Positions 1 through 12,902 of a DNA stretch of 64,000 nt are shown piece by piece (the first letter of the stretch is position 1; the number at the start of each line of letters is the position of its first letter). The position numbers were made by a program, and so were the translations under genes. The notes beneath the pieces were generated by a model. It ran no database searches, was not told the DNA's origin, and saw only the letters and a program-made list of their open reading frames with translations. This stretch comes from Linepithema humile. Its lineage: Eukaryota; Arthropoda; Insecta; Hymenoptera; Formicidae. The DNA lies in assembly GCF_040581485.1 (NCBI RefSeq), contig NC_090134.1, positions 5,208,001 to 5,272,000 on the forward strand, read 5' to 3'.

Positions 1-3000
1 TTTGCGTCTTGTGACAACTTTTTCTTTATTTTTTTTTTTTTTACTATTTTTAAAAATATCACTCAGGGTATTATTCAAATTCTTATTAAGATAAACCTGC
101 TTTCAAACGTGATAAAAAGTATTATATGGGAGGATATATATTCTGCTATTTTTGCAAACGTTTAAAATAGAATAAAAATACGAAAATAAATAATTGTGTT
201 TCAAAATCTTGAATAAAACAATAGAAGCGATATATCTCTATATTCTTCGCGATGGAGCTTTCAGAACTCTGGTTGATGTGGGCACTTAACCTGTTTGCCC
301 TTGGGCCGCTGGTGTCAGGAAGAATTATTGGATCAATTAAAGCGAGGGGGAAAAAAAATGTCATTGTAATCACCGGCGCGAAAGATTGGGCCGGAATCGA
401 TTGCACGCGTCGCACGTTTCACTCATCTAGCCGTGTCGCGCATTGCACGCAATCGTAGCTTTTTAGATTTGCATCCCGCTATTTCTGTCCACCTGCGACC
501 ACCAGTAGAGCAAATTATGATTTATGCCTGCAACATGCGACCGCCTGACGAAAGAGAATTGTGAGCGTAATGAGTTATAGTGGCTCGCTCCTAATTTAGA
601 TATATGGTCGTGTAATCAGCTTTCCGCTTGACATCCACATCACCGTGTCTCCATGCCATAATATCTTCTTTTTTTTTCATCGAGGATTATCTTTTATCGC
701 ATACAATCGCGTTTTAATCTCGGCGGAAGCAAATCCTGACCTGTGACGTGATAATGTAGAAATGACTCCATTGTTATTCAATTGACGATATTTTAATTTT
801 AATTAAGGCAAATTGATCATTATCTCGAATTTCAGAATTTATTTATTAGATTCATAAAAAGATTATAAAAGCAACAAATATTACTCGTAATTAACTCGAT
901 GATAAATGGAAGAACAAATATTGGGGGTATTTCCGTTGAATTTTAGTAATTAAAGTTATTAAATGGCATCTCTCTCCGGATCCGATCGTAATGTAAAGTA
1001 TTTAATATAATTAATATTTTAGCGCGATTCCATGTGTAAATTTCAACATAGCATTTCTCAGCTTTGGTTGAGCAGCGTGCGGTTTATGGCAACACCGTTC
1101 GTGTCGTATAAATTGCGGTAATAAATGGTAATTATATTACTGTACACGGCTGTAATACCGCCGTATCGATTTGCGCCCACCTATGATTTAATATCCGCGA
1201 CCGTTTTACTATGAAATTGCACTCGAATCGGATAATAGCGCCTGGTAGTTATCAAAGAGGCGAACACCCTCCCCATCCCCATCACCCCCTCTTTCACTCT
1301 CTCTTTCGCTCTCTACGCTTTAGCGCAGGTCTCTAGGGTAACGTGTTCGTTGAATCAACCCCCCCGATAGGTGCACTTTTGGGGTAGCCAACCAGGTCCC
1401 CATCATATAGTTACTATGCTGCAGACCTCAAGTGCTCGTTGAGAGGTGCGTAAGGGCGAAGGGCGGCATATCATCCGTGATACGACAAGCCGTCGCGTCC
1501 GAGATGAGATTTCAAATATTCCACGAAGCTGATGTAATCTGTTAATGAACCAACCCTTTGGGGACGCGCATTTGAACGTTTTCACTCAAATATATTTTGT
1601 CCACTTCTCAGAGCTTATGCGAGTTATCTTCTCTACATTCACATGTGTGATTTTGATGAAATTAAAATAGATTGTGTCAAGGCAGCAATTGTATAAAGAA
1701 TATATAAGTATTTTACATAGATATTTTTGTATCGATTAAATCTATTGATACAAAAATTGCTTTGAAATTGTTAGAATTGTCAAATAGATGTGTTACAGGT
1801 TTGAGTAATGTCAAAAATTCTGAAAGCGCATATATAAATCGTGAGAAAAGGAGGAATACTTGCTACGTGAATCGCTGATGCTTTTTACCGTCACGAGCGG
1901 AATGTCCTGTCGTAAAAGTATTCCTGCCGCGAATACTTTCGAGCAACATGATACAAAGCGGATGGGAGAATCTAACGGTTCTATCATGCTGTATTTTTTT
2001 TCTCTCTTTTTTTACTTATCAGTCATGAAGTTTCCTTTGAGACACGTGAGCTCCTGCCACAAAGCACTGGCAATTTCGGTTTAAAAGCGAAGCTTATCGT
2101 AAAGTTATGTCATGCGCCAATATCTGCGACAGCCTATAAAACACGCAGTAAGAAAACTAACTTTCGAGACGTTTCTCCATGCAAGTTTAAAATTCAATAA
2201 ATAAGAAAAACAAAATAATAAGAATACGTTTCTACGTGTACAATAAGGCAGTTATGTCGTGTGTATCTCTAACATTAACAAACTAAAGTAACCGATTAAA
2301 CTAGAATTAATTTTAAATAAATATATGATTACATAACAAGATGTCATGTAAAACATTCTATTCGCCAAGACGTATTCTCTTAAATTTAGCCGATTTAGTC
2401 ATGCTTCTAGAAATATCCTCAATAGTTTTCGACTATGATTGCGAGTGAACTTAAGCCCGGCGAATTCTTGGCATCGCTGAAAGCCGCAGAAGACCGACCG
2501 ATCGTGCAAAATGAACGACGTCATTAGCGACGTGAATTGCGCTTGTTTTCCGGTTTAGATCCCATGCCTCTTTCGCATTTTCTAACCATTTAGTCAATTG
2601 GACGCGAATGCACGTTTCGTCGACACACCAACGTCGCGGAATGTGTGTCCTGCTAAATGTCGGACAATTAAAAACCGGAGAGCAAATTAGCCCGAGCTAC
2701 ATTACTTTTCACCGCCTCGTAATGATGAGCGAGGGAACGTCACATCGAATAGGAATATATCGCCGTTTCTCGAGTTAATTAGCTCTGCAAACAGTATTGC
2801 AAAACGTCTGGCTTTAACGGCGAGCATTTACATTTCTAATTACGATATAAATCTACACTCACGTTTCGGATGAATTGCATCTGAGTATGATTCGAACTAA
2901 TACATTTTTTACAAGACGGCGCAATTCAAGTATTTTTACTATTATCGTAAGAGCTATAACTCGAAGAGTCAACGTTTCCAAAATTTTTAATGAAATTTCT

Positions 3001-3354
3001 AGTAAATCTTGTCCCTTGAATTATACAAAGTATGGAAAATTAACTAAGTGATAGGAAAAGAATGTTTGGCAATTTTTTTTACTGGAAATATTTATTTGTG
3101 TATAAAATATATGGATACTCTATATATAGAATCGTCCTCACATAAATATTACTTAAAATAGTCTCACACTAATACAATAACAACCGCACTATTAATACAC
3201 ATTACATATCTCGCAATAAACAAAAATATTTGCTCTCGTAGAAATGTCGCGTTCTTAATTTATTCTTAAGTTGAAATGTAATTTTATCGTATGAAAATAA
3301 TTTATCTAAAAAAATACCAATTAGCATATATTGCAGTTATATTCATGATTACTA
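1..3354. other. Intergenic DNA, no gene recognised
   Basis: AT-rich sequence with short unrelated open frames only, none resembling a known protein and none with supporting splice signals. A pyrimidine-rich CT tract lies near 1285-1315, and a CpG-containing island of slightly higher GC lies around 1320-1600. It could hold regulatory DNA or a non-coding exon of a gene to the left, but nothing in the sequence decides this. Confidence 0.6.
1725..1757. repeat. Small perfect-arm hairpin
   Basis: The arms TTTTTGTATC and GATACAAAAA are complementary and flank an AT-rich loop of about a dozen bases. It is isolated in intergenic DNA, with no open frame or element ends around it. It may be a chance AT-rich palindrome or a cruciform-prone site. 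Confidence 0.4.
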
Positions 3355-4061
3355 CTAGGTGCGCAACTAAGTTTCCGGGTTTCACACATGAATGGCGCTA
3401 ACGATACATGTAGTCGATATACATGTCTAAAGTTGTGTTTTTTTATTAACTTGGACATCTGTCAACAATAACCAGTCATAATACCAACACATATTGCAAC
3501 GCAAAAATATTTTTTCTAACAATAAAGATGTCGAGTTTTGTGCCAAATAAACAGCATTTGCGGGAAGCTTTGCTTTTCTGCTTCAACTTGAAAGAAAATG
3601 CAGCTGAAGCACGCCGTTTGCTTGAGAAAGCCTACGGCGAACATGCACAATCGAAAACTACTTTTGAAGATTGGTTTAAACGCTTTAGAAATAACGTTCC
3701 GTGCCATCGCACTTCCATCGTCCAGGACACCATCAAAACGCTGAAATGGGATCTGCTACCGCACCCGCTGTATTCACCAGACCTGGCCCCTTCCAATTAT
3801 CACTTGTTCCGGTCGATGGCACATGGCTTAGCTGGGCTACACTTGGCCAATTTCGAAGAAGTGCAAAACTGATTGGATAAATGGTTTCGATGCAAAGACG
3901 CGTCGTTTTATCGTCGCGGTATTCATGTATTGCCAGAGAGATGGCAAAAATGTGTAGCTAGCGAGGGACGATACTTTGAATAAACCGTTTTTTGTATTTC
4001 TCTTGAAATTTTCCATTTTGCATTGATAAAAAAAAACCCGGAAACTTAATTGCGCACCTAG
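3355..4061 (+). mobile_element. Internally deleted mariner (Tc1/mariner) element
   Basis: The element has 28-bp inverted terminal repeats beginning CTAGGTGCGCAACTAAG at the left and the matching complement at the right, with one mismatch over the first 28 bases (C/T in CAACTAAG versus CAATTAAG). A TA dinucleotide flanks each end (3353-3354 and 4062-4063), the normal mariner target duplication. Total length is 707 bp, against roughly 1.3 kb for an intact mariner, so a large internal segment is lost. It lies antisense to, and only 15 bp beyond, the stop codon of the ABCC10-like gene, so it probably sits in or next to that gene's 3' UTR. It cannot be autonomous. Confidence 0.93.
3528..3983 (+). 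pseudogene. Mariner transposase relic
   Basis: The frame opens with the typical mariner N-terminal DNA-binding region (MSSFVPNKQHLREALLFC, continuing to EDWFKRFRNN, about 55 residues). It then jumps directly to the C-terminal catalytic block around LPHPLYSPDLAPSNYHLF. The segment carrying the first catalytic Asp is missing. The residue normally forming the last Asp of the D,D34D triad is Asn here (PSNYHLF). A TGA interrupts the frame at 3870-3872, after which the same frame reads on for 36 codons to TAA at 3981-3983. This is a dead remnant with three independent inactivating lesions. Confidence 0.9.
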
Positions 4062-4076
4062 TATATCTTCAATTTC

Positions 4077-7000
4077 TTATTCATGATCGGAAAATTCTTG
4101 GTTGGCCAAATGATAGAAGTGGGAATCGGCATTCTGAATCAATAAATTCGGCTCGTCAAACTCCAGTACTTCTCCATCTCCCATCACTAAAACTCTAAGA
4201 AAAAAATAAGATGTTAGATGAAAGTTAACAAATAGATCACAAAGCTGATTAAATCTTTCATATCCGCGAACATTATTGACGGCATTTGGATCCAAGAGAA
4301 AAAAAAATACCTATCACAGTGCATAATCGTCCTTATTCTATGAGCAATAGTAATAACCGTCGCACTTTGGAAGGAAGACTTTATCGTTGCTTGAATGAAC
4401 TTATCTGTCTCCTGATCTACATTCGCAGTAGCTTCATCGATGCAAACAATCTGAAAACGGTAGACAAGTATGACGTTATTAATACGAAGTTAATTAACGC
4501 GAACAATATCGCTTGTTGGAACTACGATAAGAAGCACCTTAGCGTTATGTAGCACAGCCCTGACTAAGCAGAATAATTGTCTCTGACCGGCGCTGAGGTT
4601 ACTGCCACCTTCATCCAAAGTAGCGCCCAAGCCACCCAATCTATTAACTAAAGAATGCACTTTACACTTCTCAAGAGCTTTATATATATGCATGTCGGTG
4701 TACTGTTCCAATGGATCCACGTTCTCTCGAATAGTACCCGAGAAGAGAAACGGATTTTGAGGTATAATAGCTAAGCGGGATCTAGAACAGTTTTTACAGC
4801 CATTAACATACTATAATAATTATTTCAATTATTTAATTTCTTGCAACAATAATCAATCTTACCTTAGTGCGTTTAATTGTAGCGTTTTAATATTCACGTT
4901 ATCAATTAATATATTCCCAGAACTAATTTCTGTCAGTCTAAATAACGAAGCGAGTAACGAACTTTTCCCAGCACCGGTCCGGCCTACAACGCCTATTTTC
5001 TCTGCCGGTCGCGTGACAAACGTTACTTCTTTCAACGATGGCACTAAGTGATCTCTGCAAACGTGACAAATTACATTTTTTGCTAAGTGCCATAAAAGTA
5101 TATTACTTTCGGCTAGAAAATCGTACCTGTATTTTAAAACGACGTCTCTAAATTCTACAACACCCTGACTAGGCCACGCGTAAGGCGGATTATCGCCCGT
5201 CGCATTCTCAGTCGGTACGTTATCTAAATACTGTTTGACTCGTTCCACCGCAATCATCTCTCTCTCAGTCTCAGTAAAAGAGTTCACGACCCCGGACAGC
5301 AGTCCGGTTACGGACAAGGCATACGTGATCGCTAAGCCAATTAAGCCAGGATCAGCTATGTCATATTGATGTTGTAAAACTGCCATAATGCTGACTCCAG
5401 CTAAAAGGATGACACCGATAAACTGCAATCTCAGCGCGAGCCATTGACCGGCAGCTATAGAAGCAAATTGCGTTTTTTGGCTGGCTTCTAGTAGCATTTC
5501 ATTTTCCTGTTTGAAGCGAGGCACAGTGCGAAAGGCTCTAATACTTGTTAAACCATTCAACGTTTCACTGAAATGAGCGTATAAAGGGGATAACGTGATA
5601 CTGGATAGTCGTTTTACTTCTCTCGATGTTAATCTGAAAGATAATAGAAAATTTTGAAATATTTTCATATTTATATACTCGTGCATATTTGCGAAAAGAT
5701 TTACCTGTAATGATTTTGTATCCAATGATATATAGGTATAATGGGTGCTAATACCAGGAAGATCCATGGTAGCCCGTAAGCTGTAACTATAACAGTAGCA
5801 ATCAGGCCAAATAGATGTGCCAGCAAAATGTTAGCGATAAAAGGCAGAGAGTCATCGATTGTATATGTGTCAGACGAGAACCGATTTATGATTCTGCCGA
5901 ACGGTTGAATATCAAAAAATGTCGTTTTTGCCTGAAACAATATTTTCATATAATAAAATCCTATAATTAAGAAATAGCAATCATTTCATATGTCTAGCTT
6001 ATACTCACCCGTATAATTATCTTCAAGAGTTGCTTATGTATCGTTATAGCTGCTTGCAGGCCACCGTACGCAAAGATAAAGGCTCTGATTAAAGTAAAAA
6101 TAGTATTGAATACAGCCAGCAGACTATAAACCGTCAAGTAATATTTTGTATCATGCAAATTGTAAGTATCATAATAGAGTTGCAATCTTTTTAGTCTGGA
6201 CATGTCGGTTGAATTAACAGCTGTGGCATTAGTGTGAGTAACCCAATATGACAGCCACAAATCGGTAATATTTTTTGAGCTTTGCATCAGAATCATTGAG
6301 AGAAATATCGAGATCGCCAAATATTGTCCGATAGCCTTGATATAACTTGAATATACCGACAATTGTACTGTCCCCTTTTCGGTCGCTTCCTTATCAAGCA
6401 ATGGATCTTCCTCATTATTTTCCAATTGATTAAATTCACTGGGCAGTATTTTCATAGATGCCATGTCCAAATTATATTCGATTGATTCCGACGACAGAAG
6501 ATAATCTTCCAAGTCGGATAATGTATCGCTCGGTTTCCCACGATTAATAATTTTTCCTTTCGACATTTCAATAACTAAATCTGCGTGAACCAAATATTGA
6601 GTCTGATGCGTGCACAATATCCTGGTTTTATTCCGTAATAAATCTAAAATCACATTCTGGAAAATGTGTCGAGCAACTTTAACATCCAATGTCGCTAATA
6701 TGTCATCCAGCAAATAAATATCTTTATTCGCGTACACAGCACGAGCCAGGGAAATTCTCGTCTTTTGGCCACCACTTAAAGTGTTCCCAGCTTCACCAAC
6801 GGCTGTTAAGTCTTTGTTAGGCAGTGAATTCAGATCGGAAGTAAGAGCGCAAGCCTTTAAAATGTTCCTGTTGTAATCGAAAGTAAAATATTAATTTAAA
6901 ATTAGTTTATTTTATAAAAAAAAACATACACATTTAACATGAGTGTCAATTTCAAGACGCTTGATAACTACCTGTACTTATTATGATCGTATGGTTTTCC

Positions 7001-10000
7001 AAACAGAATATTATCTCGAATTGTGCCGCGTTGTAGCCAAGGATTTTGTTTCACGTATCCGAAACCTTTGTGATCGTCGTTAACCGCTATTATTCCGCTC
7101 GTTTTCGTAATTTCTGCTAAGATACCTTGTAGAAGCAAGGACTTTCCACTTCCAACCTGGCCCATAACACCAATTAATTGTCCCTGTACAAAAAAATATT
7201 TGGTTTACATTTGAAAGGAGCGTCATAAAATTTTTTCTTACCTTCTGTACAGACAAATTAATATTCTGTAATGCAAAGACATCGGTATCTTCAAAAGTAA
7301 CACTTTTCTTAACACTGGTACTTGAGGACGTAGCGGTTTCAGCTTTCGGACTCGCGCTTGGCGTATTATCATTACTCTTTGGACGATCCACAGTCAATGT
7401 TACATTTTGTAACAATAAATCAACATCAGGAGTAATATCTGTATAGTACAATGATGCGTCCATGTCTGGTAACTAAATAAAATTAAAAAATAAATATCTA
7501 GATGCAACAATTTGTACGCTTTATATTACGATTTTACTGTACATACGTTTAACATTCTTTGAATTCTCTTAAGAGATACCCATGCTTCAGTAAGACCGTT
7601 CAGAACCCATGGAAAGGCGTTTAAAGGTCCTATTAACATATTTAACAATGCCATACTGGTAAAAACGATTTTAGCATTGAGCTCATTCCCAACTAATACG
7701 TATGTTGCAAACGTTAATATTGCGATAACAACAGGTGTAGTTGCCCAAAAATAAACACAAAGAGCGTCTAAATATTTTCTACCTCGTAGATATTTCACTT
7801 CATTCTCTCTTAGTTCTGTATAAAAAAGATACATAAATAAAATGAGAAATTGTTTAGTTAAAATAATTTATGTAAAAATGTTATATACTCACTAAGAATA
7901 TTTCGCAAGAAGTGCTCTTCCCACACATTAACTTTAATTGTAATTATCCCGCGCAATATCTCTCCCATCAGCCTTACTCTTTGATCCTTATACTCCATTA
8001 ACTTGGCACTGAGTTTACCAATTTTATTTGCTATGACTTTATTGATTGGTATTAGTATGATCGAAAATGCAACGCCAGCTAAAAACGAACTTCCGATTTG
8101 TTTGTGTAGAAGATACAGCGTCACAAATAACTGAAAAAAAAATTAATATTTTGCTTTCTCCCTTTTCTTCAGAAATTGTTATAAAATTTTCAGATTCATA
8201 TTTTCATCAGAAAATTACCTGCAGCGGTATACTCCAAAATGTATGAAAACTAGGACAACTATTAACTAATCTATCACTATCAGTACTCATAAAATTAACA
8301 ATTTCACCAAAGTTAAAATTATGATTTAAATCAGTATTAGAAGAGTGTAATGTTTTACGATAGACTAAAGTAATTATTGCAGAACGAATCTTCAAACCCA
8401 CAACAGACATCCAAAATGTAAAATGAGTATTACAAAAGGCACCTGGAAACATTATTGTCATTAGTCAAATGTAACAAATATTTTAAAAATATCGAAATTG
8501 AATTTTAATTTTTTACCAATTATAGCACTCAGTATTATAAGAAACGCATATAGATATCCATGCGAGATTGGCTCATTTCTGTCTTCAATAAATCCTATCA
8601 ATCTATTTAATAATATTGGCCCCATAAACGAACTGCAATCTGCGATAAATTTCAGTATTCCAACAGCGTAAAATTCCCAGCCAAAACATTGATGTAGCAA
8701 ATGCAACAATGTCACTTTCTTTGTAATTACTTTCACACTCGTGTGAAGCGGTATATCCGTGTTATTTTCGACTCCGTTGTTCACAGGCTGCGTTTTCGGC
8801 TGCAATATAATAATCAGTTTGATTATGAAACTTATAATTTATGAACGATTACCTTTCACACAAACATTTGATAAAAAGATTACATCAAACAAAGAAATAA
8901 ACTTTGGATTATTATGCCTTCTTGTTTACCGTATTATGTAAACATTTGTCAATTTTATGACTGATCATGCCGGTACTGATTTGTTCAGGTAAATCAAACA
9001 AATCGTCGGAATTATTTAATAGCCCTTTAACGCCTTTTTGCATTAACGGCGTTACCCAATGGAACAGGAGCTTAGAAATGATAGTTGTATCCTCCATAGC
9101 AACACCAAGATAGCTCTGGTCCTGTTGCTCCGGAAATTGCACGTATGAGGAAGTGGGACTACTTAGCAGTGCAGTGCGTTCTCCTATCTGCAAACACATT
9201 CATTCAAGTCACAAATCCGTGATATCTCTGTTTGCTTAATAATCCAGTGTAGATACAGGCAATTAGATCACGTTTTATGCAACTTAATCATAATAATATC
9301 AAAGACACAAATCAAAGAAAATAGAAGCGTAGTGCATAAAGATAATTGTGTGGTAACAGCTTACGTAGACTTACCGTGACATTTCGAGATGATACTCTTG
9401 TATACTCGGACCTATTACCCGGTATCAATGTTATGGCGTACAATATCAGAAAAGTAACTACGCTGATACTGAAACCCAATGATAAATTTGGCAAAACATC
9501 ATCTCTAGGTTTATTATTGACGTGACTGCGGAGCAGTAACGAAGAAATTACAATCAAAAGAAATATCAATGTTCGTATCACGAGTGGTCCTCGTGGATTA
9601 CGCCCACGTTTCAAGCTTAAAATAAAAAACAGATGCACAACCCACGCTAAACCTTCAGTGCCTGCTACAAGATAATCCACTGGTTTAGCGGAAGTAAATT
9701 TATCAGCAATATCCAATGACATTGATTCATAATTCTTGGTATATGGTACAGCAGGAATTATAGTAGTATCTTTAACACTGCTCTCTGGCGATAAAATTGA
9801 CTTAGCAAATCTCACAGTGTGATTAAATCCATCTCGTATCTTGCCTATGACGTCTCTTTCATCTAAAGGTGAACTTATGTTTCTATGAAAGGAAGTATCC
9901 AATCTTTTTGGTACTGGTGTGCTGTAGTTTTGCACTTCGTCATGTACCACAGGGATAGTGGTATTAGTTAAAATAATATATGCCCTTATAATAGGCAATA

Positions 10001-10348
10001 TCGCAAGGCATATTGTAATTAAAATTCTTATATTTAAAGCGTGATAAGTATGTTGTCGAAATGAAGGTGTATTTCTTTTTCCACAATAATATGCAGAAAT
10101 TATAGCTATAAGAGCTAATACTGGTATCTAAAAGTAATGAAATAGATTTGATAAAAAATTATATTAATTTATATTCTAAATTTAATTGAAAACAAAATTA
10201 ATTGTGTTACCTGAAGACACAGCTGCTGGAAACATATACCTAAGTCATGTGTTTCTGGATTTAAAGGATTGATATCACCACGATGTCCACATAACTCTGT
10301 CCAATTCCATGTCCACCTTTCTACATCACTCAACAAATTCTCTGCCAT
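4077..10348 (-). CDS. ABCC10: ABCC-type transporter, ABCC10 (MRP7)-like
   Basis: Full-length ABC exporter of the multidrug-resistance-associated family, expected to export amphipathic or conjugated compounds across a membrane using ATP. Sixteen coding exons, high to low coordinate: 10348-10211, 10127-9375, 9187-8930, 8799-8517, 8442-8219, 8130-7893, 7815-7547, 7472-7242, 7183-6972, 6867-6009, 5931-5705, 5633-5127, 5054-4863, 4781-4538, 4450-4311, 4194-4077. They sum to 4893 nt, giving 1630 aa plus stop, with all phases matching. An extra N-terminal membrane domain (TMD0) is encoded by exons 1-2. NBD1 has Walker A GQVGSGKS (~806-813), signature LSGGQ (~899-903) and Walker B YLLDD (~920-924). 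NBD2 has GRTGAGKS (~1424-1431), LSAGQ (~1526-1530) and CIDEA with a catalytic Glu (~1551). NBD1 has Asp in place of that Glu, as is usual in this subfamily. Similarity along both membrane domains points to ABCC10 rather than ABCC1/4. The exon 14 donor (GTGCTT) is weak. Confidence 0.93.
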
Positions 10349-11520
10349 ACTGCAATATTGCAATTATAATTATCTCATGATTAAGTAACTTTTATTATCT
10401 TTCATAGGTTAAACAAATATTGTTGAAAGAATGCAGAGCAATTATATTGAACATTTAAATAATATATTAAATACAAAACTGAAAAATAAGCATTATTAGA
10501 TATTTATTTCCATAAATATAAAAGATTTCGTTGAAATAAATTAAACAAAATAAATAATATCTTAATTAAAAATGTATATAATGAAATATATTGGCTGTTT
10601 TGTTGAAAGAGATTATTAAAGTTTTCAAATTTTTACACGACTTCTACTTACAACCATGCTCAATATATAACACAATTTTTCATTAATCAAGTAACAAAAC
10701 AATTGCACACTATAACAATATTAAATTTGCATGATTAGAAATTGTAAAATGATATCACGAACGATTGACTTGATTGATAATCAATTATAGGCAGATAAGA
10801 AGGCTTAATGAATGATTAGTAAACAATAAGAATTGGCACATTGAGAAAACATACCTGTTGATCAAAAAATTTCCATAAATATTAAAATATACAATATTAA
10901 TAAACACTGTATTGTTTGTTACAACTTCTCGTTCACATTACATTTTGCTGCTTTCCTGTCATATCAGCAAGTATTTTCAGGTTAAGTTTCCCTTGGCAAT
11001 GAGTGTGCTCGTTTTGCACTTTCGCACTCAACATGAAGTGAACCTACATTTAGCCTTTGGAGAGAGAAAGAGCTGCGAAAATAAGTACAGAAAGTGTAAT
11101 TAAGACCAGAACTTATGACGCATTGTCTGTTTTCTATTTCCTAGAAAACCTTTTTCTTTCCTCTTTGTCTCTTCTTCCCTTGTATTATATACCTATCTCA
11201 TTTCGGATGAACGAAATATAAGATAATACAATCACAAAGAACAGGCCCATAGTGATGCAACTGTAAAAAAGGATTCATCGTCCGACAATTCATCGTATGT
11301 GCAAACACGCAGATACTAAGTTACGCTCGTTTATCTTATTTATCAGGAATAATAATAATAAGACAAAGCAACGTGTAATCCTTGAAAAAAAATAGTAATT
11401 GTAATAAAATAAAAATATATATGCGTCGTAAGTTAATCTTATAAATAGATTTGCAACAAACACAACTGGCTCATATAAATTACAATCTATTCAATTTTCT
11501 AAATTAAAATTGATTTTCTA
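10349..11520. other. Divergent intergenic / promoter interval
   Basis: AT-rich spacer between the ABCC10-like start (minus strand) and the CCDC97-like start (plus strand), so it must carry both promoters and 5' UTRs. No coding exon is evident. The short frame near 10912-11103 matches nothing known. No clear TATA box or initiator could be singled out. Confidence 0.6.
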
Positions 11521-12902
11521 ATGAATGAGCTTGAAGAGTCTCCAGTTCAGAAAGAAAATATGAATTTAAGAGCAAAAAAAGATGCTTTGTGTAGTGAAAA
11601 TGATAATGATAATAAAAAATGTAGCATAGACTGTCCTATGTCAGATGTCACACATAATAGTCTCGAGGAAGAACTTCTAAATCATGTGGCTAACAGCAAA
11701 GCAATTTTCAAGAGCCAACAGAAGGAAGAACCTGAGTTGACATTTAAGGAGAAGCGTGCCATAGCTGAAAAATTGTTAGAAAAGAGCCGGTGTTTATTCT
11801 TATCTAAATTTGGACATTATTTGAAAATAGAACACTTGGAATATTTTAATAAAAGTGAAGATTATGAGACAGCCTATCACATAAACAGATTAAGGAGATA
11901 TTTCAATAATTCCACACGACATATTGATGTCAGAAATAGAAGATATGAAGCTCTGAAGACATTGATAGAAAAGGGAGAATATTTTAGTGAATGTGAAATG
12001 ATGAAAAGAAATCCATTGTTATATGAACATCTAGTAGGACAATACTTGACAGAAGAAGAAAAGAAAGCTAGAGATAGCATCGATACTCGTAGTGTTAATT
12101 ATGTGGATGTACTTCTGGAAACTATAGAAAGGCATAAATTAGAAAAACATTTAAAGTTACAACAAAAAGAAGAAGATGAAGTACGAGAAGAGAATGATTC
12201 AGATGATGATGATGATGATGATGATGATGACGACGACAACGACGTCGATGATGACAATAGCAGAGAAAGTATTATATCCAAGAACTCTAACAAACAGACT
12301 CATTTCCAATGGGGTGAAGATATAAATAAAGTAACAGTAAAAAATAAATCGGATAGAGATAAGAAACAGAATAAAATATTAAACCAAGAAATACAATTAT
12401 TTAGACAAGAATTTGTTACAAACATGTATCAAAGTTTCCTGGATGGTAAAGACAGAGATTTTGATTATAGGTATATTTGTTTGTATATTTTGATTATAGG
12501 TATATTTGTGTTAATCAACACTAAAATACACACATTACATTCTGTATTCTGTATGTAGAATATAAATAGTTTAAGTGTGATTGATAATAAATAAGAATGT
12601 TTAGTTATATATTTTTTATATATACATAAGTATACAAAATATTAATTAATATTGATGCGTTTGCATGAAATAATTTTTGAAAAATAATTAAAATATTTGT
12701 GTGCTAAATATATTTTTTTATTTTTAGTGCTGTTGATGACAATGAAGCTTACGATAATGTAGAATTGAGAAATCAAGATGAGGAAGAAAAATATTTTGAT
12801 TCTGAAGCTCCTGAAACTGTTCTTCCACATAATGAGTGTAATGACCAAAGCGAATCTGAAGATGAGTTGGATGCATATATGAGAACACTAAAGGTTAAAT
12901 AA
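11521..12902 (+). CDS. CCDC97: CCDC97-like protein (DUF2052 family)
   Basis: Two exons, 11521-12470 and 12728-12902, joined in phase 2, give 374 aa plus stop. The strongest match to the family is the conserved C-terminal block, FLDGKDRDFDY-S-AVDDNEAYDN followed by an acidic DEEEKYFD segment. The central region has the helical ERHKLEKHLKLQQKEED stretch. In other animals CCDC97 is associated with the SF3B/U2 snRNP part of the spliceosome (family knowledge, not visible here). A run of twelve Asp (residues 228-239) is encoded by a GAT/GAC microsatellite and is likely length-variable. The donor of intron 1 is duplicated 29 nt downstream. The TAA stop overlaps the codons AAG GTT AAA at 12891-12902. 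Confidence 0.9.
12458..12509 (+). repeat. Tandem duplication of the CCDC97 5' splice site
   Basis: A 23-nt unit (ATTTTGATTATAG then GTATATTTGT) occurs at 12458-12480 and again, identical, at 12487-12509, a period of 29 nt. Each copy contains the same exon end and donor. Only the first copy (12470/12471) keeps the reading frame into exon 2. The second adds 29 nt and shifts the frame. Confidence 0.85.

Noticed and set aside
252..458. Open frame of 68 codons in the left intergenic region
   Set aside because: No recognisable domain, no splice context, and overlapping frames on the other strand; typical of chance.
8955..10363. An earlier start (TTG at 10363) for the transporter
   Set aside because: TTG is not a normal eukaryotic start; the ATG at 10348 gives MAENLLSD and closes the full frame at 1630 aa.
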